A DNA stretch of 64,000 nt, taken from NCBI GenBank assembly GCA_029552745.1, contig JAKPDK010000167.1, forward strand, positions 137,973-201,972, given 5' to 3'. A program made the translations under genes and the position numbers. How positions within the stretch are numbered: the first letter of the stretch is position 1; every line of letters begins with the position of its first letter. Below are positions 11,189 to 18,754 of the stretch, in pieces. Source of the stretch: Candidatus Hydrogenedentota bacterium (GTDB taxonomy: Bacteria > Hydrogenedentota > Hydrogenedentia > Hydrogenedentales > SLHB01). Below the pieces are notes generated by a model that saw only the letters and a program-made list of their open reading frames with translations, was not told the DNA's origin and did no database searches.

Positions 11189-11434
11189 TTATTTATTTGT
11201 GGCTGCCGGCGGCTGTGTTGGAGGTCGGAGTGTTTTTAACCCTTGCTCGAGCAACTGCTTCTGCTCAGGGGTGAGCTGTTGCGTCGCTTGTTGTTGCTCA
11301 CTCACGGGCATATCGGGAATCTTGACGTCTTTGGAGCCGCTGCCGCATCCGGCTAAGACACCCAGACAAAACACTGCCTCCAACACGATAGCGTATGCTT
11401 TCTTGAGACGGAGCACCCAGATTCTTTTTTCCAT
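11189..11434 (-). CDS. Small lipoprotein of unknown function
   Basis: An 81-residue predicted lipoprotein: basic N-terminus, hydrophobic segment, then the lipobox LAGC with the cysteine at residue 30. The mature part is only about 50 residues, very rich in Gln, Pro and Thr, with one short helix (LTPEQKQLLEQGLKTL). No family is recognised. The weak ribosome binding site is AAGAG just before the ATG. A good terminator follows directly, so it is probably transcribed alone. The start lies next to the broken AraC-type gene on the other strand. Confidence 0.75.
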   Translation of the reverse strand: MEKRIWVLRLKKAYAIVLEAVFCLGVLAGCGSGSKDVKIPDMPVSEQQQATQQLTPEQKQLLEQGLKTLRPPTQPPAATNK

Positions 11435-11445
11435 TTTCTCTTTTT

Positions 11446-11678
11446 GCTACCTAACCACAAATGCCACCGTGATCGATATCGCCATGGAATCGGGCTTCAC
11501 TTCCGTCAGTAGTTTTTATGCCGCGTTTAAGCGGGTGACAGGAGTGTGCCCCAATCGGTATCGACGTGGATTGCGTGGGACTGCCTCGCCGGACACCTCG
11601 CCTGCGTTACGGAAAACTTCTTCCGACCCTACCCTAAAAAATAAGAGAAAAACCGCCCGAAAAAAGAAGACGCACTGA
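11446..11678 (+). pseudogene. Remnant of an AraC-family regulator (C-terminal helix-turn-helix)
   Basis: The plus-strand frame ending at 11678 encodes the second half of an AraC/XylS DNA-binding domain: ATVIDIAMESGFTSVSSFYA followed by AFKRVTGVCPNRYRRG. This matches the family pattern of IA-x-x-x-GF-x-S-x-S-x-F, then FK-x-x-x-G-x-x-P-x-x-YR. After that comes a basic Ser/Thr/Lys tail. The first helix-turn-helix and any sensor domain are missing, because upstream DNA is already the lipoprotein gene of the other strand. No start codon with a ribosome binding site is visible. It is most likely the stump of a regulator that once sat before the nitrilase-family gene 90 bases downstream. Confidence 0.75.
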
Positions 11679-11767
11679 ATAGATTTCTCTATGATGGCAT
11701 TTTGGCACAGTGCGCTCTTTGTTAAAACCTTTCGCGTCTCTTCAATTTTCTATTTGAGGGAAGAACT

Positions 11768-12667
11768 ATGAAAAAAACGCCCGATATTTTCCGTTTTCGT
11801 GATATGTCGCTAAAAGTGGGGCTTTGTCAAGTGTTGACACAAGAATGGGATGTTGCGGGGAATCTGGATCGGGTGCTGACAGCCATCGAAACGGCGGCCG
11901 AAAAAGGCGCCGAGGTTGCGGTCCTGCCGGAGTGTGTTTTTCACGGATATGGCTTTAGCGGACCCGAGGACTTTCGGAAACGTGTGACGGATTTGGCAGA
12001 AAGTGTTGAGGGTCCCTGTTTGTCGGCGGTACGTGACTACGCACGCAAGTACCATCTCTACGTCCTGGTAGGATTTGCCGAACGGGGTGAGCACGATGCT
12101 GTGCATAATTCGGCGGCGTTCATTTCACCACAGGGGCACGTCCTAGATGTCTATAGAAAGGTGCACTGTCGTGACTTTGAGAGTATCACCCATGATGGAA
12201 TATTTACCCCGGGCGACCAATTCAGCACGTACGCGATAGACGTACGCGACCAACGGTACATTGGCGGCAGCCTTATCTGTTTTGACCGGGAGATACCCGA
12301 ATCCGTGCGGTGTGTGCGTGCATTAGGCGCTGAGATCATCTTCTGCCCCCTGGCTTGTGACACAGAATCCTTCGAGCAAAATACCGACTACATACATAAC
12401 GAGTTAATCACGCGGTGCCGAGCAGCCGAGAACGAGGTTTTCATCGTCGTCGTCAATCACGCGGGAAGGTTTAATGGCGGTAGTTTCGTCGTGGGCCCCG
12501 GTGGCGAAGTCCTCTGTCAATTAGGGTCAGCCCCGGATGTGATGGTGGTTGAAGTCCCCGTTGGGTGTGTTTCGAAAGCTTTCCACTCTGTACCGTATGG
12601 ATGGATGGGTTGGGGTTTCCGGCGACCAGAAGTCTATGCTAACTACCTTCTAGGACCTCGGCACTAA
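11768..12667 (+). CDS. Carbon-nitrogen hydrolase (nitrilase superfamily)
   Basis: A 299-residue member of the nitrilase superfamily, which hydrolyses nitriles, amides or N-carbamoyl compounds through a Glu-Lys-Cys triad. The triad is visible: Glu in VLPECVFHGYGF (about residue 55), Lys in VYRKVHCRDFE (about 132) and Cys in GSLICFDREIPES (about 168). The sequence resembles the amidase/carbamoyl-hydrolase branch, but the substrate cannot be read from it. GAGGGAAG lies just upstream of the ATG at 11768. The first 14 residues precede the usual domain start, so the Met at residue 13 is a possible alternative. It follows the AraC remnant and is otherwise isolated. Confidence 0.9.
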   Translation: MKKTPDIFRFRDMSLKVGLCQVLTQEWDVAGNLDRVLTAIETAAEKGAEVAVLPECVFHGYGFSGPEDFRKRVTDLAESVEGPCLSAVRDYARKYHLYVLVGFAERGEHDAVHNSAAFISPQGHVLDVYRKVHCRDFESITHDGIFTPGDQFSTYAIDVRDQRYIGGSLICFDREIPESVRCVRALGAEIIFCPLACDTESFEQNTDYIHNELITRCRAAENEVFIVVVNHAGRFNGGSFVVGPGGEVLCQLGSAPDVMVVEVPVGCVSKAFHSVPYGWMGWGFRRPEVYANYLLGPRH

Positions 12668-12722
12668 GGAACTGTGGTGCAGAGACCAGGAACCCCCGAA
12701 ATTTAGGAGGGGATTACTGAAT

Positions 12723-12742
12723 CGCGGGCAGGAATACCCGCG
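12723..12742 (+). terminator. Possible weak terminator after the nitrilase gene
   Basis: CGCGGG and CCCGCG form a six-pair hairpin with an eight-base loop, followed by a moderately T-rich stretch (CCACTTTGTTTTG). It lies 56 bases past the stop codon. The stem is short, so this is tentative. Confidence 0.35.
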
Positions 12743-12772
12743 CCACTTTGTTTTGCCATCAACGGATTACCA

Positions 12773-12815
12773 GGAGATTGCCACGTCGTACCTTTCGACA
12801 CTCCTCGCAATGACA
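12773..12815 (+). repeat. Half copy of the dispersed hairpin repeat (copy A)
   Basis: Only the right arm is present: GGAGATTGCCACGTCGT, then CTCCTCGCAATGACA. The left arm and loop are absent. It belongs to the same family as the full copies at 18430, 26321, 44686, 46634, 55069 and 58904. Confidence 0.85.
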
Positions 12816-12910
12816 TTCAGAGGACACGTGCTGAGACACCGGGGAGCGCGTCCCTGGTTGTTTGGTTAGATAAATGTAAAAAATGCCGTTGAGGACACTT
12901 TTGCCTTGAA

Positions 12911-12940
12911 ATGACAATAAAAATTGTTCCAAAATACAAT
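12911..12940 (+). promoter_or_regulatory. Likely sigma-70 promoter for mgtE
   Basis: ATGACA (12911-12916) and TACAAT (12935-12940) are separated by 18 bases. Each matches five of six consensus positions. Transcription would start near 12947, about 200 bases before the mgtE start. Confidence 0.5.
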
Positions 12941-12946
12941 AGACGT

Positions 12947-13146
12947 GCCCTAGCGTGTCTCAGTGAATTTGGTTGGGTAGCAAAGCAATGAGTCTGACTA
13001 TGGAAGAACGTGAACTAGACGACCCTGGGCCGCGAAGTATGTGCCTGGCGACACGTGAAGGGCGCAAACGGGCGACTTCCCTAGAATAGCCCGTGGGCTT
13101 GCCTCCGGTCGCAGGCATGGGTTTCGCTGGCCTCCGGAGGTGGGCT
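12947..13146 (+). promoter_or_regulatory. Long structured leader of mgtE with possible SD sequestration
   Basis: The segment between the likely promoter and mgtE has no reading frame of note. Near its end CCTCCGG (13102-13108) can pair with CCGGAGG (13134-13140), which contains the Shine-Dalgarno sequence of mgtE. The same CCT is also part of an alternative hairpin TGCCT/AGGCA (13100-13116), so the two structures exclude each other, as in a riboswitch expression platform. The known M-box (ykoK) motifs were not found. The Mg2+-transporter gene downstream makes metal sensing a natural guess, but this is inference. Confidence 0.4.
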
Positions 13147-14532
13147 ATGAAAAACAAAAATCCGCTCCTAGTCCCGGAATTAAGGGAACTTCTTGCCCTG
13201 GGCGACGTGGAAACCTTGGAGGATTTCACCGCGTCGGGGCATCCGGAAGTTATTGCCGATTTTCTCTCCGCTCTTTCTCCCGACGAGGCGTGGAAGGTTT
13301 TGTCCTATGCGCAGCCCCACGTGCGCGGCGAAATCTTCAGCCGTATGGAGGAAGAAGACCAGGACGAGATCCTGGCACAACTCTCCATCGAGCAAATCGC
13401 GCGCCTTCTTACCGATATGCCCCCCGACGACCGCGCAGATATCTTCAAACGATTACCCGAAGAAAAAGGAGAATCTGTCTTAAGGGCGCTTGCCCGTGCC
13501 GAGCGGGAAGATATTCGGCGCCTTGCCGCTTACAAAGAAGGAACCGCGGGCGCCATCATGACGTCGGACTACGCTGCGCTGCCCCCCGATCTGACTGTCG
13601 CGGAAGCCCTCGAACGATTGAGACAAATCGCTCCCGACCGAGAAACCATTTATTATGCCTACATTATCGACCAAAATCGTAAGTTGCTCGGCTTTGTATC
13701 GTTAAAGGACTTGATTTTGGCGCGGCGTGATGCCCGAGTGGCGGACATTATGCATACGGACGTGATCACTGCCCGTGTGGACGAAGACCAAGAGGAAGCC
13801 GCTCGCAAAATTCAGAAATATGACTTGATCGCTTTGCCGGTGCTCAATGGCGGGGACGCCCTGGTCGGAATCATCACCCACGACGACGCCCTCGACATCA
13901 TTACCCAAGAGCACACCGAAGATATGGAAAAGTTGATGGCTATTGCGGGTAGTCACGAGGCGGGCGTCTACCTCCGGACACCCGCTTGGGTACATTTTAA
14001 AAATCGGGCTTACTGGATAGTCGGACTCGCTGCATTAGGATTGGTCTCAGGGATGATCATCCACAAGTTTGAGGATGTGCTCACCCAACTACTGATCCTC
14101 GCGTTATACATGCCCATGGTGGCGGATACCGGTGGCAACGTCGGCAGCCAATCGGCTACCGTGGTCGTCCGGGCGCTCGCCCTGCGTGAAATTACGCCGC
14201 GAGACGTGTGGCGGGTGCTTTTCAAAGAGTTCAGAATCGCCGTCCTTCTGGCGGCTGTCTTAGGTCTCCTTTCCTATGGGAAGGTGCTGTTCCTTTCCGC
14301 AAACACAGAAATCCCTCCCGGAAGGACTCTCGGCGTTATAGGCGGGGTCATTGCTCTGGCATTAAGCCTTCAAGTGATTACAGCCACACTTATCGGCGCT
14401 TTGCTACCACTTGGTGCAGCCAAGATGAAATGGGACCCAGCCGTTGTTGCGAGTCCCGCGCTCACCACTATCGTAGATATTACAGGCCTGATGCTCTACT
14501 TCGGGACAGCCAAAGTCCTCTTGGGTATTTAA
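13147..14532 (+). CDS. mgtE: Magnesium transporter MgtE
   Basis: Inner-membrane Mg2+ channel of the MgtE/SLC41 family, 461 residues. The start at 13147 is preferred over an upstream frame extension because GGAGGTGG lies directly before it. The protein has the N-terminal superhelical MgtE_N domain (about 10-130), two CBS domains (about 135-260; in the family they hold Mg2+ and gate the pore) and five membrane spans. The family hallmark is the pore motif VADTGGNVGSQSATVVVRAL. It has its own likely promoter and a long leader. The next gene, metF, begins 185 bases further on and is probably separate. Confidence 0.96.
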   Translation: MKNKNPLLVPELRELLALGDVETLEDFTASGHPEVIADFLSALSPDEAWKVLSYAQPHVRGEIFSRMEEEDQDEILAQLSIEQIARLLTDMPPDDRADIFKRLPEEKGESVLRALARAEREDIRRLAAYKEGTAGAIMTSDYAALPPDLTVAEALERLRQIAPDRETIYYAYIIDQNRKLLGFVSLKDLILARRDARVADIMHTDVITARVDEDQEEAARKIQKYDLIALPVLNGGDALVGIITHDDALDIITQEHTEDMEKLMAIAGSHEAGVYLRTPAWVHFKNRAYWIVGLAALGLVSGMIIHKFEDVLTQLLILALYMPMVADTGGNVGSQSATVVVRALALREITPRDVWRVLFKEFRIAVLLAAVLGLLSYGKVLFLSANTEIPPGRTLGVIGGVIALALSLQVITATLIGALLPLGAAKMKWDPAVVASPALTTIVDITGLMLYFGTAKVLLGI

Positions 14533-14717
14533 CTTCCGTGTCTTGCAACCTTTAGAGCGGAAACAGAACCCCATTGTCATTCGTGCTTTTTTACGTTCCA
14601 GGTAGCAGTGTGGTTCTACATGTTAACGTTCAGCAGAATACGCGGATCTTTTATTTGTACCGGGTTTCTTGGCATGATGATGTAAAATTTGTCGCTAGGG
14701 AATAGGAGATACACTCT

Positions 14718-15617
14718 GTGCGATTAGGAGACTTTTATAATTCGGATCGAGTGGCAGTTTCGTTGGAGTTGTTTCCTCCAAAAACGGCGGAGGGAATGGT
14801 AGACCTTTTCCAAAACGTTGCGGAGCTGATGTCGTTTGGTCCGTCTTTTTTTACGTGTACCTACGGCGCAGGCGGGTCGACACGCGACAAGACGTTAGAC
14901 ATCGTGGAACGAATCCATAATGAATTTTTTATTCACGTAGCGGCGCACCTGACGTGTGTCGGGGCTACCAAAGAGGAAATCCGCGCCTACCTGGAGGATG
15001 CGCGACGTCGGCACGTCGACTTTATCGTGGCGCTACGAGGGGATCCCCCCCAAGGTGAAAAACGGTTCGTTGCGGTTGAGGGAGGGTTCGCCCACGCCAA
15101 TGAACTGGTGGAATTCATTCGCCAGGAGTTTCCCGACGATTTTGGGATCGCTGTGGCAGGGTATCCGGAAACCCATCAAGAGGCGCCCAATCGGGCAAAA
15201 GACCTGGAATACTTGAAAATGAAAGTGGATGCCGGGGCGGACATTGTCATCACCCAGCTTTTTTATGATAATGACGATTTTTATCGGTTTAGGGACCGTT
15301 GCGAAGCGATCGGGATCAAGGTACCGATCATTCCGGGCATCTTGCCCGTGACCAACCTCAAGCAGATCCAGCGCATTTCGTCGTTGTGCGGGTGTACGCT
15401 CCCGCCGGAGTTGCTGAGCCGCCTTGAGGTACACGCGGAGAACGCTCAAGGCCAGTTTGATGTCGGGGTGTATCACGCGACGCGACAAGTGGAGGACTTG
15501 GTCAATCGCGGAGGGTGCCGCGGCATCCATTTTTACTGCTTGAATAAATCCCGCGCGGTGGCAACCATCTTGCGCGCGTTGACGTTACCTTGGAAAACCG
15601 TACCACACCGGGGATAA
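14718..15617 (+). CDS. metF: 5,10-methylenetetrahydrofolate reductase
   Basis: FAD enzyme that reduces methylene-THF to methyl-THF for methionine synthesis, 299 residues, a typical length. The family landmarks are present: SLELFPPKT with the catalytic Glu (about residue 18), FFTCTYGAGGS, HLTCVG, ALRGDPP (the flavin-binding DP), and ADIVITQLFYDND. The start is a GTG at 14718 with AGGAGAT upstream. No SAM riboswitch motif was seen in the 185 bases before it. The CDGSH gene follows after 36 bases and mutY after that, so the three may form an operon. Confidence 0.96.
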   Translation: MRLGDFYNSDRVAVSLELFPPKTAEGMVDLFQNVAELMSFGPSFFTCTYGAGGSTRDKTLDIVERIHNEFFIHVAAHLTCVGATKEEIRAYLEDARRRHVDFIVALRGDPPQGEKRFVAVEGGFAHANELVEFIRQEFPDDFGIAVAGYPETHQEAPNRAKDLEYLKMKVDAGADIVITQLFYDNDDFYRFRDRCEAIGIKVPIIPGILPVTNLKQIQRISSLCGCTLPPELLSRLEVHAENAQGQFDVGVYHATRQVEDLVNRGGCRGIHFYCLNKSRAVATILRALTLPWKTVPHRG

Positions 15618-15653
15618 CCCGAAAACGAGGAGCGAAAAGAAAGGGTACTACCA

Positions 15654-15890
15654 ATGGAAGAACCTGTTTGTGCTAATAAGAAACCGGCGGTGCTTGAACT
15701 GGAGCCGGGTACGTATTGGTGGTGTCAATGTGGCAAGAGCGCCAACCAACCTTGGTGCGACGGTTCCCACCGAGGGACTGGATTTGCCCCTGTGGAAGTG
15801 ACCATCACCGAGAAAAAGAAATACGCCATGTGCCTGTGCAAACGAACTGCAAACAGCCCGTATTGCGACGGAACACACAAAAAATTATAG
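15654..15890 (+). CDS. CDGSH iron-sulfur domain protein
   Basis: A 78-residue protein made of two CDGSH motifs: CQCGKSANQPWCDGSH (residues 24-39) and CLCKRTANSPYCDGTH (59-74). Each supplies three Cys and one His to a [2Fe-2S] cluster, as in mitoNEET-type and bacterial tandem CDGSH proteins. Such proteins are redox or cluster-transfer factors, but the partner is unknown. There is no membrane anchor, so it should be cytoplasmic. AAGGG lies about eight bases before the ATG. It sits between metF and mutY, whose product needs a [4Fe-4S] cluster; any functional link is speculative. Confidence 0.93.
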   Translation: MEEPVCANKKPAVLELEPGTYWWCQCGKSANQPWCDGSHRGTGFAPVEVTITEKKKYAMCLCKRTANSPYCDGTHKKL

Positions 15891-15919
15891 ACCGGCTGCC
15901 GGTCAAACATCGGACGGCA

Positions 15920-16963
15920 ATGCTGCGCGCCCTCCACGCCTGGTATGGGCGGGAGGCACGGGATCTGCCTTGGCGAAAAAGCACCGATGCGTATCGCGTC
16001 TGGTTGGCGGAAATCATTCTTCAACAGACACGCGTGATTCAGGGCACGCCGTATTATGAGCGGTTTCTGCGCGAGTTCCCGTCGGTAGAAGCCCTTGCAT
16101 CGGCTTCCGAAGAGACCGTGCTCAAATGCTGGGAAGGACTGGGCTATTACACGCGCGCACGAAATCTCTTGCGTTGTGCCCAAACGATTGTGGAAAAGTA
16201 TGCGGGACGTTTCCCTTCGACCGCTTCCGAACTGCAGAAGTTGCCGGGCATAGGTCCCTACACAGCGGCAGCGATCGCGAGCATCGCGTTTGGAGAACGC
16301 GTGGCGGTACTGGATGGAAATGTCATACGGGTGCTCACACGCTGGTTCAACATTGCGGAGTGTGTGGATACTGCCTCGACCCGACGGTTCTTGCAAGAGT
16401 TGGCGAATGACCTCATGCCCAGACACTGTAACCATGGACTGCACAACCAAGCGATGATGGAACTTGGCGCACGGGTTTGCACATTTCAACAGCCGCTATG
16501 CGGAAGCTGTCCGGTTCGGCGATACTGTGCGGCTCAGGCAGCCGGAACTGTGACGCAACGCCCTGTACGTGCGGTAAAACCCCAACCCCCTCACTACACC
16601 ATTGTTGTGGCGGCAATCAAACAACGAGGACGTTATCTTTTGGGTAAGCGCCCTTCGGAAGGACTTCTTGGAGGGTTATGGGAGTTCCCCGGAGGCAAAG
16701 TTCAAGAAGGCGAAGACCTCGTCAGGGCGCTGCGTCGCGAAATCAATGAAGAACTCGGCATTGAGATTATTCCAAAGAAACAGGTGGCTACGGTGCGACA
16801 TGCATACTCGCATTTTCGTGTCACGTTGCATGTATACCTTTGTGGCATCTCCTCAGGAAAGCCAAAAGCGCGGTGGCACACCGAGCTGGTCTGGGTAAAA
16901 CCCGCCGATTTTGATCAATTCGCCTTTCCGCAAGCGAACCGAAAGTTTCTCCCTTTGCTTTAA
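15920..16963 (+). CDS. mutY: A/G-specific adenine glycosylase with intact C-terminal Nudix domain
   Basis: Base-excision repair enzyme that removes adenine paired with 8-oxoguanine, 347 residues. The ATG at 15920 is chosen because it begins the conserved domain; the frame is open further upstream but would overlap the CDGSH gene. Visible features are catalytic Glu31 (EIILQQTRV), the helix-hairpin-helix LPGIGPYTAAAI (108-119), Asp132 in VLDGNV and the [4Fe-4S] cysteines 187, 194, 197 and 203. The C-terminal MutT-like domain keeps a complete Nudix box at 259-281 (GKVQEGE, then RREINEELGI), with every consensus position filled. In well-studied MutY proteins this domain recognises 8-oxoG and is degenerate. 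The gene is convergent with the amidohydrolase gene 10 bases away. Confidence 0.95.
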   Translation: MLRALHAWYGREARDLPWRKSTDAYRVWLAEIILQQTRVIQGTPYYERFLREFPSVEALASASEETVLKCWEGLGYYTRARNLLRCAQTIVEKYAGRFPSTASELQKLPGIGPYTAAAIASIAFGERVAVLDGNVIRVLTRWFNIAECVDTASTRRFLQELANDLMPRHCNHGLHNQAMMELGARVCTFQQPLCGSCPVRRYCAAQAAGTVTQRPVRAVKPQPPHYTIVVAAIKQRGRYLLGKRPSEGLLGGLWEFPGGKVQEGEDLVRALRREINEELGIEIIPKKQVATVRHAYSHFRVTLHVYLCGISSGKPKARWHTELVWVKPADFDQFAFPQANRKFLPLL

Positions 16964-16973
16964 ACCAATGGGT

Positions 16974-18248
16974 TCACACACGAAAGAGTTCCTTGGCGTT
17001 TTCCCGCAGTAATCTCTTGGCGAAGAAAACGGCTTCTTCTTCGGAAAAGTATCCCTCTTCGACCTTTCGAGCCAGCACGTCAGTAGTAACTCGCCGTGCA
17101 ACCTTGCAGTGACCGTAAGCGCCTTCCACGTAGTTCGAATCCCCGCCAAACCCGAGGATCTTGTTGCAAGGAATAGTTTCGAGCCACTCTTCCAAGGTGC
17201 GAGCAGCGACGAACGGCGAGACGGCATGCATCCAGCACAAATCTGCAAATACATTCGGAAATGTCTTGGCAAGCACGGCCGTTTCACTGACATACGGGTA
17301 GCCCGCATGAAACAAAACAAATCGTGCATCCTGAAACTCCATAAAAAGATTTGTGAGCAACGTCGGACGAGCGTATTCGATATAGTTCCCATTGCCCTCT
17401 TGTAGGCCGGTGTGAATCTGGATGGGTAATCCCCGCTCCGCAGCCAATCCCACGAGACGCCGCGTCATAAAATCCTGCAAGGGTTTCAGGTCGGCAAAGG
17501 TTAAGTCTTGAGTCTGTGACAACCAGATGCGGTCAAACACCCGCGCCGCCGTGCTTTTATCGACGCGTTCAAAATGCAGCGGCCGGCGATAAGCAAGGAA
17601 TATCTTGACGGCGACTATGCCTTGCTTGCAGAAATCGTCCAAACGCCCTTCTTGCGCCGCCAGAAGCTGGTCCAACGTTTGAATAGACCGGTTCGTCTCT
17701 TTTTCCAGAGCAGCCAATTCCGCACGCGTGCCCATAATGGCGAAATGGTCGAGAATAGGCACGGCGCGAAAGAGAGATCGATCCACCGTCACCGGTTGTC
17801 CGGGCCACGTGATGACCAGCGCCAGCTCGATGCGGGCAAATTCCCGCAAAACCTTCTGATACCATCCAGGCGTGTGTGCCGCTTGAATACGGCGTGACAA
17901 CTCCGCATACGTGTCGCCGCTTATGTCCTCCACGCCAAAAAGGTCGTGCATGTACTCGAGGATCGCCCTGCCATACCCCGTCGTACGGCAGTATTTCCAG
18001 AAAGGTTCCATCAACCGCCAGCGTTCTTCTAATGTCAGCGAACTTTGTGGGTTACGGATCGTCTCCAGGGTCTCTCGGGACATACCCGCCGACACAAGAT
18101 CGCTGGACACGTAATGCTCCAGAAAACGAAACAGATCGTACTTGCCATCACACACGGCGGATTCCGGCGGAATATGTTCGTGCGTATCAATTACGGCGAT
18201 GCTATCTACCGTTTGCTGAAGCCGTGCCCGCAATTCTTGAGAAACCAT
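16974..18248 (-). CDS. Metal-dependent amidohydrolase family protein
   Basis: A 424-residue protein of the amidohydrolase superfamily (TIM-barrel, Amidohydro_2-like). It has HxH in VIDTHEHIPPE (His23 and His25), a strand with a conserved Lys in VAVKIFLAY (about 215), a His in PIQIHTGLQ (about 287), a His in FVLFHAGYPY (about 322) and a late Asp in GFGGDSNYVEG (about 376). The arrangement resembles enzymes grouped with uronate isomerase-like or resorcylate/ACMS decarboxylase-like relatives, but the substrate is not evident. No signal peptide is present, so it should be cytoplasmic. It stands alone, convergent with mutY, with a repeat-containing gap upstream. Confidence 0.85.
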   Translation of the reverse strand: MVSQELRARLQQTVDSIAVIDTHEHIPPESAVCDGKYDLFRFLEHYVSSDLVSAGMSRETLETIRNPQSSLTLEERWRLMEPFWKYCRTTGYGRAILEYMHDLFGVEDISGDTYAELSRRIQAAHTPGWYQKVLREFARIELALVITWPGQPVTVDRSLFRAVPILDHFAIMGTRAELAALEKETNRSIQTLDQLLAAQEGRLDDFCKQGIVAVKIFLAYRRPLHFERVDKSTAARVFDRIWLSQTQDLTFADLKPLQDFMTRRLVGLAAERGLPIQIHTGLQEGNGNYIEYARPTLLTNLFMEFQDARFVLFHAGYPYVSETAVLAKTFPNVFADLCWMHAVSPFVAARTLEEWLETIPCNKILGFGGDSNYVEGAYGHCKVARRVTTDVLARKVEEGYFSEEEAVFFAKRLLRENAKELFRV

Positions 18249-18429
18249 TTCAGCGCCCTTTTTGATTGGTTAGAACTTGTGCTCTTAAACACTATATCAA
18301 TAATAAACTGAAGACGCAGAACGACACACCATCATCGGCGCGAATAGGTAGATAAGCCTCATCACTGAATAACCTGCCAAACCTTTCGCACTGCCTCGTG
18401 AAGGTAGACCAGGCGTCTACGTCCACCTT

Positions 18430-18574
18430 TGTCATTGCGAGGAGCGAGTCCCCGAAGCGACGAAGCAATCCCCTCAACCGCGCAGCGCATAACAACCCCG
18501 GGCGGAGATAGAGCTTCCTTCGAATCCTTAAGGGGATTGCCACGTCGTGCCTTCGGCACTCCTCGCAATGACAG
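18430..18574 (+). repeat. Dispersed hairpin repeat, full copy B
   Basis: About 145 bases that fold on themselves. The outer arms TGTCATTGCGAGGAG and CTCCTCGCAATGACA pair, followed by CCGAAG/CTTCGG, CGACG/CGTCG and GCAATCCCCT/AGGGGATTGC, around a loop of about 55 bases. It lies in the 506-base gap between the amidohydrolase and queA genes. No coding sequence is inside. Confidence 0.95.
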
Positions 18575-18609
18575 AAGGGATAACGGTCGCCGGAATCTTT
18601 CTTTTATCA

Positions 18610-18681
18610 ACCTTGCTGGAAAACCCCTATTTTCAATTCCTCATCTCAAAGGACAGAAAGTACAAAAACTACTGGGCGAGT
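18610..18681 (+). repeat. Second shared intergenic segment, copy 1
   Basis: About 72 bases resembling 26593-26663. Shared stretches include ACCTT-x-CTGGAAAA, CAATTCCT-x-ATC and CTACT-x-G-x-CGAGT. In both places it follows a full hairpin repeat and precedes a plus-strand gene. The resemblance was judged by eye. Confidence 0.55.
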
Positions 18682-18689
18682 GCGCGTAG

Positions 18690-18719
18690 GCGACATCTGG
18701 TTGCGAAAACGGCTATAAT
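18690..18719 (+). promoter_or_regulatory. Likely promoter for queA
   Basis: A perfect -10 box TATAAT (18714-18719) with a moderate -35 box GCGACA (18690-18695) and an 18-base spacer. Transcription would start about 30 bases before the queA ATG. Confidence 0.5.
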
Positions 18720-18754
18720 CCAGGTGTAAGCCGAAACGATCCTAGATCAACTCA

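Noticed and set aside
12947-13146. M-box (ykoK) riboswitch before mgtE
   Set aside because: The conserved M-box segments could not be found. Only a long leader with possible SD pairing is supported.
14533-14717. SAM riboswitch before metF
   Set aside because: No SAM-I, SAM-II or related core motif is visible, and there is no terminator-antiterminator pair.
16974-18248. Uronate isomerase (uxaC) for the amidohydrolase
   Set aside because: The metal-ligand pattern is shared across the superfamily and the length and flanking genes do not support sugar-acid metabolism, so only a family-level name is given.
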